This document shows, one piece after another, positions 14,701 to 20,180 of a DNA stretch of 20,180 nt (the first letter of the stretch is position 1; each line of letters begins with the position of its first letter). Source of the DNA: Bacillota bacterium (GTDB lineage: Bacteria > Bacillota > Clostridia > Christensenellales > CAG-138); contig JAEWZS010000250.1 in NCBI GenBank assembly GCA_023458355.1, positions 1 through 20,180 of the forward strand. Reading direction: 5' to 3'. Below the pieces are notes generated by a model, which saw nothing but the letters and a program-made list of their open reading frames with translations, made no database searches and was not told the origin of the DNA. The position numbers and the translations under genes are program-made.

Positions 14701-17700
14701 TCAAACTCGCCTAAGCCTGTCAATCTGCTCAAGATCATCCTTGATGTACGAGGAGGCGTGAACGCTCCTGTCATACTTCAGATAATGTCCGCGGTCCACG
14801 AGGCGCGGTTTATTAAGAGCTTCCGCAAGCCGCGCTAAAGTAAGGCTTCTCCCAAAGTAAGACTGATGCTCCGCCTCCAAAGCCCGGAGTATCTCATACG
14901 CGCTCTCAAGTGACGCACGGGAAAGCGCAAAAACCGTGCTCTCTTCACAATCGCGCAAATAATCGGGCGCCTTATACGGATAGATGAGATTGATGGAGTT
15001 CAAATGGCTTCTGCCGTCTTTTACTTCCCGTGCCACGCTGTCTCCTCCAAAAAACGGGTACATAACGCTTTCTGTGAACCAGTAACGAAGGTTTGGCACG
15101 AAATACACGCTGTCGATCTCACCGCCGTGCGCGTCCATTACATCCTTGCCTCGGCCTGAAAGTACGCCCGTAACCACCATGGAAAGTTCCACCCCTGCGT
15201 TTTTAAAAAGCGTTGATACGCGCGAAAGGCGTACGCCGTTGTGGAAAAAGTCATCCGTCAAAATGACCGGGCGATCGAAGGATTTGATCATGCTGACCTG
15301 GTTTTTTAGTGTCGAATACCCCGGGTATTCTGTGATGGAAAAGCCGCGTATATCCGCCGTAAAGGTCTTTTCCACATGGAGTGCCTTCGTAACGGTGTTT
15401 GGCACCACCACGTCTGAAAGTATGTTGCCGTAGGGTACGCACATGTTTGGGCCGAGGCGGCGGACATTGGGGGGCACCTCTAAAACACCGTTATGGTGCT
15501 GTACCTTTTTAATGAGCGCCTGCATAAGCAGCTCCGCATTAAAGGACAGTAAAAGCACGCCCGGGTGCAGTGCGGCAATGGCGTTTTGCAGCCGTTCGCG
15601 GGCAGACATAATGGCGTGGCGGACGGAGGGCGCACTCAAATGCGGCTCCTTCACGCACAAAAACGCGTCTTCAAGCATCACCATAGGCGCGCGCATATCA
15701 ACATACAATGCTCCGGAATCACCTTCCGCATGCAAAAAGCCTTTGCGTGAAAGCTCGTTTAGAAGTGCCGCATCGCCGTTTGCAAAGCATAGCGCGTAGG
15801 TCGAACCGCGCTCAATGCTGTGCGCCAAAAGCTCATTTAGTAAAAGTGCCTGCGCATCCTCCACTTTAAAATCGTCACATGTATATACGCAGTCGACCTC
15901 AAGCACCTTTCCCGAGAGGTGCGTGCGAAGAAGCGTTAAAAGCTTATCATCGCCCGTCAACTCGCGGTGGCGGGATGCATCCAGCACATGCCCACATGCA
16001 ATGCCGACCGTCTTACCGCCGCTAATGAGAACAACCGCTAAAAAACCGCTACGCAACGCAGTGTTTTTAACGAGCGCATGTATGTTTTCGGGAAGCACGT
16101 TTAAAGAGCGCTCAAGTTCAAAATCTAAAGAGGTATACACACAAAACCATGGTGCCGCTGCGCTCAAAACGGTTTTGTACTGCGGTGCGCGCAAATACAT
16201 GCTGTTTTCGTAGATATAGCCCTGTGCCACGGGGTCGACAAGCATGGAAATATCCAGATTTTTATCTATGTTTTCGCGGATACGAGAGGAGCTGACCTCT
16301 TCAAAATAGGTGGGCAGCTTGAGTGTTATAACATTGCCCGTGAGCTTCTCTGCTGCCAAAGCCCCGCTTTGCGCACCCTCTGTAGAGCTTCTTGCAAATA
16401 CGATATGGTCAAGATTTGCAGCCGCACCGTTTGGCGCATAGGCGGAGGCATTTTCAATTACGTCAGATCCTGCCACGAGGTAAAGTGGCCGGCCTTCAAA
16501 AAGTTTCCTTAATCGGACGAGGTCTTCCTTATTGCCAAGGTTAATCGGAATATCGTCGGGAAACAGGTACACGTTAAAGCGGTCGGCCACCGACATAAGT
16601 GCAATCTGCCGCCGCATGAGCTTTGGCTGCGTGTATTTGGACCATGAAAACTCGTCGATGGATAGATACACCTCAAAGCCCTGTTCCAAAATTTCCTCCA
16701 CAATGCGCTTATGACCGGAAGAGAACGGATCAAACGTGCCCGGGAAGAATGCTGCCGCGCGCAGCGGCGGAAACTCAAATGCGACTGAGCTTACTTCGTA
16801 TTCCGTGATGAAGCGGTATAGGTGGTTGAGCATGGCAGAGGTGTTAAAGAAGTTAAGCTCGCTGATGCGCCGCTCTTTGAGTAGGCACAAAAGCTTTTTC
16901 CCGACGAGCGATAATAGCTTGCGGCGCGCAATGGTGCTAAGCGCTCCGTTTGAAAAAAGCGTCGCGCAAAGCACGTTCAACCCTGCGCGTCCGATCTGGT
17001 CGTTGTAGTGCGCAAGGCCTGTAAAAAGCATGCCGAGAAGCCGGTTTGTGCGCGCCTCAAGTACGTCATACGCCTCGTTAGGCGTTAGTGCAAATACAAG
17101 CGCAGCACCTACGGTATCAAGCGCGGCGCTTGCGGCAGCAGTGCTGCCGCTGCGGACGGTTTTTTCCAGCGAATCAAGCGTTTCGTCAAGCTCTCTTTCA
17201 GGGAGATAAACCATAAGCGCACCAAGGCAGGGCGGTATGAAGCGCGTAAATTCGTATAATCCGGTCTCAAGCCCTCGGCATAGATCTACCACAATCTCGT
17301 TGCATTGCTCCACGCTCAAAAGAGGCGCAATCTGAATAAGCGCATTACAAGCCTGCTCTCGTACGGGAAGATGCTCGCTTACACTCAAAAGGTTAGATAG
17401 ATGCATGGCTGCGTGGAAGGCAAGGGTATGGTCACGTTGAACCCATTCTAACAATCGCGTGATGTTTGTGATTTTCACCGTCCAATGCACGGCATTTTTA
17501 AGGCTTTCAAGGTAGAGAGCCTGTAAATTAGCTGCATCTTCCGTATCGCCTCGAATCTTATGTAAAAGATAATTTGCCGCGGAGCCGCTCTCATATACTA
17601 TATCCTTAAGTACCGACATGATCTCATCGCGCGTGTCCTCGGGGCGTTCTAATAAAAACTTTTCAAGTGCTCTCAACGCGCATACGTTATGATCTGCCTC

Positions 17701-19443
17701 AGAGCTTAGTAGCATTGGGCGCATGTAGCGTATCAGCGCTTGAAGCTGAACGGGTGTAAAAAGCGACGAGGAAAAATGCGTAAGGCTATCCGCAAGAGAA
17801 AAACAATCGTCCGCTGAAAAGCGCGTAAACTTGGCGAAGTATACGTCGAGGTATAACGCGCCGCTTCGGCTCCTGCAGGTGGAAAACACCCATTCTACAA
17901 CGACCTTAAGCGAATTTTTGATGCGCAGACGGTGCTTAAAAGATATTTTATGATCGGGGTGCAGCAATAGCTCGAGATAGTCGTGAAACAGCGAGGCGGC
18001 CTCGTTTAAAAGCTCGTCTACCGCGGGAGCCGCAGCGTTTTCCGGCGCATGCGCCGGAAGCTCCTTCCTGTACGGCATGGCGCGGTTGGCGAGCACGCGC
18101 CCCATAATCTGCCCGGCATGCCTTCGCACATCGCTTTCGTGGTGCATGAGTAGCTCATAGAGGAAATTCAATAGCCTTAGCTTATTGGCGCGCGACATAT
18201 AGTTGAAGTATTCCTCAAAAAGCCTTAAATGTGTACGTACGCTGTCTAGGTTTTTTTCGCTGCGGGCATTTTCCAGAAGCCTTGCAAACGAGGCGTTGGA
18301 GCTTACTGCGTGCATGAGCTTTATATTGTGCTCAACCGCCATAAGCCTAAGCCCTTTTACGGCTTCCTCTTCACTTAATAGCGAAGCGTCAAGCAAATCC
18401 GGCACAGTCAGCGCATCTTCAAACGGGTCTGCACGCACGCCCAAAGAGGCGAGATATTCTTCAAAATCACGGAGCTTATGGTATACGCGTTCATAGCGGG
18501 TGCGTTTCTCATCGTCAATGTTATAGAGCTTAGAAAGTATGGCATCACGCGCCTCTATGAGCGACAAAATACGCATTTCCTCTTGGCCTAAGGCTCCTAT
18601 TTGCCCGCGAACACGAAAGTCGGAATAAATCAAAAGAAGCGACTCAATGGGTAGGTTTTCAAACTCTAAATCCCATGTCGAATGGTTAGCGGCAATGTGT
18701 GCGACAGCGGGCATATTACGCTCGCGAAGCCATTGGTCGGTAAAATAGTAATGTAAATACGGTATGCGCTTTGCATCGCTTCCCTTACAGCCGAATTTAC
18801 CTATATCATGGCAGGCAGCGGCTGCGCTGACAAGGGCAATATCTGCACTTGCACCCGCTTCATTTGCCTTTCGCGCCATATGCACGGCGACATGGTGTAC
18901 GCCCGCCGCATGGGAAAGCGGACGAAACGGTAGTAGCTCGTTTCCGATGCGCAAAAGCTCATAATAGAAGCTATCCTCGCAGGCATCTTTATAAGCTAAG
19001 TATTCCTCCCGTACACGGCTTGCTTGAAGCTCCGTATCAGAAACATATAGTAAGTCAATCAGCGCATCGTAGGGGCGAAGCGTACGTTCAAACGCAATAA
19101 AGGCGCGGAGCACGGTAAGGTAAAACAACATGCCCTTATCCACCTCTACGCTGCGATTTGTTGTAGAGGGAAAAAGCTTGTCCGACAGCGTAGTGTAAAC
19201 ATAACATAGCCAGCCTTCCTCAGGCTCTATAGAAAGCTTGTCCAGCACGGGGCAGCAAAGGGAAAGCGTATCACGACAAAGCGTTTCCTTTTTAGGCTCG
19301 GCTTTTAAAACCGCCTCACGAAAGCCGGTTTCTATAAGAAGCGACTTAAGCGCCTTCTCGTGAATCTCCGCATGCGGTAAAAACGACGAGGAAAGCGATG
19401 TTAACAGGGTTTTGTAAAAGGCTGCGAGCGTTTCCTTTTTCAC
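14701..19443 (-). CDS. Giant multidomain protein: HD - helical repeats - NadD-like nucleotidyltransferase - GNAT-like - PRTase-like
   Basis: The product has 1580 residues and no signal peptide. An HD domain occupies about 175-300 (H183/H184, H212-D213 in CHDIGKFG, H254, D275). Residues about 380-880 are all-helical and leucine-rich, like HEAT-type repeats. A nucleotidyltransferase domain at about 895-1080 has PGTFDPFSSGH (901-911), the (H/T)xGH family signature, and SSSRIREN (1051-1058), the counterpart of ISSTxIR in NadD. About 1100-1265 resembles a GNAT acetyltransferase (VGIACGHVLDASR, LLNELLAHSIERG). About 1290-1470 contains RPVILTDDFFHNG (1391-1403), like a phosphoribosyltransferase PRPP loop. 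It may act in NAD or nucleotide metabolism; no reaction can be assigned. It starts with GTG at 19443 after GGGGGT and leads the operon with three redox genes. Confidence 0.85.
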   Translation of the reverse strand: MKKETLAAFYKTLLTSLSSSFLPHAEIHEKALKSLLIETGFREAVLKAEPKKETLCRDTLSLCCPVLDKLSIEPEEGWLCYVYTTLSDKLFPSTTNRSVEVDKGMLFYLTVLRAFIAFERTLRPYDALIDLLYVSDTELQASRVREEYLAYKDACEDSFYYELLRIGNELLPFRPLSHAAGVHHVAVHMARKANEAGASADIALVSAAAACHDIGKFGCKGSDAKRIPYLHYYFTDQWLRERNMPAVAHIAANHSTWDLEFENLPIESLLLIYSDFRVRGQIGALGQEEMRILSLIEARDAILSKLYNIDDEKRTRYERVYHKLRDFEEYLASLGVRADPFEDALTVPDLLDASLLSEEEAVKGLRLMAVEHNIKLMHAVSSNASFARLLENARSEKNLDSVRTHLRLFEEYFNYMSRANKLRLLNFLYELLMHHESDVRRHAGQIMGRVLANRAMPYRKELPAHAPENAAAPAVDELLNEAASLFHDYLELLLHPDHKISFKHRLRIKNSLKVVVEWVFSTCRSRSGALYLDVYFAKFTRFSADDCFSLADSLTHFSSSLFTPVQLQALIRYMRPMLLSSEADHNVCALRALEKFLLERPEDTRDEIMSVLKDIVYESGSAANYLLHKIRGDTEDAANLQALYLESLKNAVHWTVKITNITRLLEWVQRDHTLAFHAAMHLSNLLSVSEHLPVREQACNALIQIAPLLSVEQCNEIVVDLCRGLETGLYEFTRFIPPCLGALMVYLPERELDETLDSLEKTVRSGSTAAASAALDTVGAALVFALTPNEAYDVLEARTNRLLGMLFTGLAHYNDQIGRAGLNVLCATLFSNGALSTIARRKLLSLVGKKLLCLLKERRISELNFFNTSAMLNHLYRFITEYEVSSVAFEFPPLRAAAFFPGTFDPFSSGHKRIVEEILEQGFEVYLSIDEFSWSKYTQPKLMRRQIALMSVADRFNVYLFPDDIPINLGNKEDLVRLRKLFEGRPLYLVAGSDVIENASAYAPNGAAANLDHIVFARSSTEGAQSGALAAEKLTGNVITLKLPTYFEEVSSSRIRENIDKNLDISMLVDPVAQGYIYENSMYLRAPQYKTVLSAAAPWFCVYTSLDFELERSLNVLPENIHALVKNTALRSGFLAVVLISGGKTVGIACGHVLDASRHRELTGDDKLLTLLRTHLSGKVLEVDCVYTCDDFKVEDAQALLLNELLAHSIERGSTYALCFANGDAALLNELSRKGFLHAEGDSGALYVDMRAPMVMLEDAFLCVKEPHLSAPSVRHAIMSARERLQNAIAALHPGVLLLSFNAELLMQALIKKVQHHNGVLEVPPNVRRLGPNMCVPYGNILSDVVVPNTVTKALHVEKTFTADIRGFSITEYPGYSTLKNQVSMIKSFDRPVILTDDFFHNGVRLSRVSTLFKNAGVELSMVVTGVLSGRGKDVMDAHGGEIDSVYFVPNLRYWFTESVMYPFFGGDSVAREVKDGRSHLNSINLIYPYKAPDYLRDCEESTVFALSRASLESAYEILRALEAEHQSYFGRSLTLARLAEALNKPRLVDRGHYLKYDRSVHASSYIKDDLEQIDRLRRV

Positions 19444-19483
19444 AGCTGTACCCCCAAATGTAAATATGGCAAATCCTTTTTTT

Positions 19484-19512
19484 ATTATATACTACCAAAG
19501 ACTGTGAGAAAA
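19484..19512 (-). promoter_or_regulatory. Probable promoter of the giant-protein redox operon
   Basis: On the - strand a perfect TATAAT lies at 19489-19484. A weak -35 candidate, TTTTCT, lies at 19512-19507 with a 17-base spacer. The leader to the GTG at 19443 would be about 35 bases and includes GGGGGT at about 19450-19455. The -10 box is good and the -35 is poor, so an activator or another sigma factor is possible. Confidence 0.5.
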
Positions 19513-19566
19513 CAGATTTACCCTTATAAGAAAGCTATGGAGTTGACGGTTTAAGTATCTTAGATC

Positions 19567-19776
19567 CTACGCTGCCGCCTTGTGTTCACTCCAATAAAAA
19601 ACCCCGCTCGGAAAATGATCCGTGAACGAGGTTTTTTTACGGTCGTACAGTTTTTTGCTTTCTACTTTGCGTGTGTAAGGTCGAATGCCTTCCCAGGTGT
19701 TTCGTCGCTGTGCATTGAGTTCTTTTTTTCTTCGTTTGCTCAGCTTTTCTCGCGGTATGAATTTTTCCACAAGCAT
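19567..19776 (-). CDS. Small basic protein whose ORF contains a terminator; possible ribosome-rescue-type factor
   Basis: From the ATG at 19776 the frame gives 69 residues. The first 49 are strongly basic, with KLSKRRKKELNAQRR followed by TWEGIRPYTRKVESKK and LYDRKK. I believe similar short W..PxTRxxxSKKxYxRKK proteins occur in other Firmicutes, but no function is known to me. AAAGGAGGTA is directly upstream; GTG at codon 3 (19770) is an alternative start with better spacing. The frame is open up to 19842, but the likely promoter at 19814-19842 excludes those starts. The striking point is that the intrinsic terminator 19596-19638 lies inside the reading frame, nine codons before the stop. Transcripts ending there would have no stop codon and would make a protein of about 58-60 residues. 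A role is inference only. Confidence 0.7.
   Translation of the reverse strand: MLVEKFIPREKLSKRRKKELNAQRRNTWEGIRPYTRKVESKKLYDRKKTSFTDHFPSGVFYWSEHKAAA
19596..19638 (-). terminator. Strong bidirectional intrinsic terminator inside the small basic-protein ORF
   Basis: Read on the - strand, AAACCTCGTTC (19634-19624) pairs with GAGCGGGGTTT (19609-19599): eleven pairs including two G-U. Two further G-C pairs follow a 2-base bulge, with an eight-base loop. Six T follow the stem (19601-19596). On the + strand seven T follow at 19632-19638, so it can stop transcription both ways. On the - strand the end of the RNA falls at codons 59-61 of the small gene, upstream of its stop at 19567-19569. It also insulates the giant-protein operon. 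Confidence 0.88.
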
Positions 19777-19813
19777 TACCTCCTTTATGGGTTTCCCAAA
19801 ATCACGGGGTTTC

Positions 19814-19842
19814 AGCATAACACTTTTATGCATATCCCGCAA
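19814..19842 (-). promoter_or_regulatory. Likely promoter of the small basic-protein gene
   Basis: On the - strand TTGCGG (19842-19837), a 17-base spacer and TATGCT (19819-19814) preceded by TG make a moderate extended -10 promoter. Transcription would start near 19807, about 30 bases before the ATG at 19776, leaving room for the ribosome binding site AAAGGAGG. It faces away from the cysK promoter. Confidence 0.5.
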
Positions 19843-19886
19843 GATAGGCAGGTTTCAAAAATCTTTTAACTTGTGCTTTTTACATG

Positions 19887-19915
19887 TTGACAAGGAAAAA
19901 GTCCTCGCATATACT
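19887..19915 (+). promoter_or_regulatory. SigA-type promoter of the cysteine synthase gene
   Basis: TTGACA (19887-19892), exactly 17 bases and TATACT (19910-19915) form a near-consensus promoter. The leader would be about 35 bases, with GAGG at 19942-19945 before the ATG at 19956. The leader is too short for a T-box or SAM riboswitch, so any control is probably by a repressor. Confidence 0.88.
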
Positions 19916-19929
19916 AATATCATACTAAT
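19911..19929 (+). promoter_or_regulatory. Direct repeat at the cysK promoter (possible operator)
   Basis: ATACTAAT occurs at 19911-19918 and 19922-19929, 11 bases apart or about one helical turn, overlapping the -10 box and the expected start site. CATATA (19908-19913) and TATATG (19932-19937) flank it as an inverted pair. A repressor such as a CymR-like Rrf2 protein could bind here; this is inference. Confidence 0.35.
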
Positions 19930-19955
19930 CCTATATGAATTGAGGTATATATTTT

Positions 19956-20180
19956 ATGAAACTGTATGAAAGTGTTACGGAGCTAATTGGCAACACGCCG
20001 CTTCTGTCGCTGAATAATTATAGCAAAAGCGAGGCTTTAAACGCTCGTATCGCAGCAAAGCTTGAGTATTTCAACCCCGCTGGCAGCGTAAAGGATCGTA
20101 TTGCGCTCGCGATGATCGACGACGCGGAAAAGAGCGGGAAGCTTAAACCGGGCGGGCTTATTATAGAGCCCACCTCGGGC
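19956..20180 (+). CDS. cysK: Cysteine synthase (O-acetylserine sulfhydrylase), 3' truncated by window edge
   Basis: The first 75 codons are present. The protein starts MKLYESVTELIGNTPLLSL and has NPAGSVKDRIA, in which the lysine binds pyridoxal phosphate, then IIEPTSG, the start of the substrate-binding loop. These are hallmarks of the CysK/CysM family, which makes cysteine from O-acetylserine and sulfide in the cytoplasm. CysK is more likely than CysM or a cystathionine beta-synthase from the N-terminus, but the fragment does not exclude them. The start is fixed by GAGG at 19942-19945 and the promoter at 19887-19915. Confidence 0.92.
   Translation, partial: MKLYESVTELIGNTPLLSLNNYSKSEALNARIAAKLEYFNPAGSVKDRIALAMIDDAEKSGKLKPGGLIIEPTSG

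Noticed and set aside
19777..19842. Longer 91-residue version of the small basic protein
   Set aside because: The added residues overlap the likely promoter, and only the ATG at 19776 (or GTG at 19770) has a strong ribosome binding site.

Overview
The window looks like chromosomal DNA of a low-to-moderate GC Gram-positive bacterium of the class Clostridia; a Christensenellales-like lineage is a guess, not a result. The reasons are strong AGGAGG-type ribosome binding sites, SigA-type promoters, and the Bacillus-like order rpsF-ssb-rpsR ... yybS-gdpP-rplI-dnaB. About half the window is conserved housekeeping DNA on the + strand. The other half is a less familiar - strand operon.

Positions 1-3421 hold the tail of an unidentified gene, then glnS and gltX in tandem behind a near-consensus promoter. 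Positions 3429-4617 hold the rpsF-ssb-rpsR operon, with its own promoter and a hairpin terminator. An HD-domain phosphohydrolase follows (4640-5320). Its last codons run into a 283-bp nested inverted-repeat element (5298-5580). A promoter and a strong hairpin then lead into yybS-gdpP-rplI-dnaB (5695-10491).

Positions 10492-10991 are a convergent intergenic region. It contains a second, different foldback element (10562-10806) and a small family of GC-rich repeats. From there to 19443 everything is on the - strand. In transcription order it encodes a 1580-residue multidomain protein (HD, helical repeats, NadD-like nucleotidyltransferase, possible acetyltransferase, phosphoribosyltransferase-like), an LDH/MDH-like dehydrogenase, an iron-sulfur flavoprotein-like reductase, a CDGSH/4Fe-4S protein, and a possibly separate lipoprotein. 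The first four are spaced so tightly that they form one operon, apparently linking nucleotide or cofactor chemistry to redox proteins.

Upstream of that operon lies a tiny basic-protein gene (19567-19776). Its reading frame passes through a strong intrinsic terminator before reaching its stop codon. This is the arrangement that makes arfA and brfA ribosome-rescue factors respond to tmRNA. The window ends in the first 75 codons of a cysteine synthase gene with a consensus promoter.

The observations most worth a second look are the terminator-in-ORF gene, the giant protein and its redox operon, and the two foldback elements.
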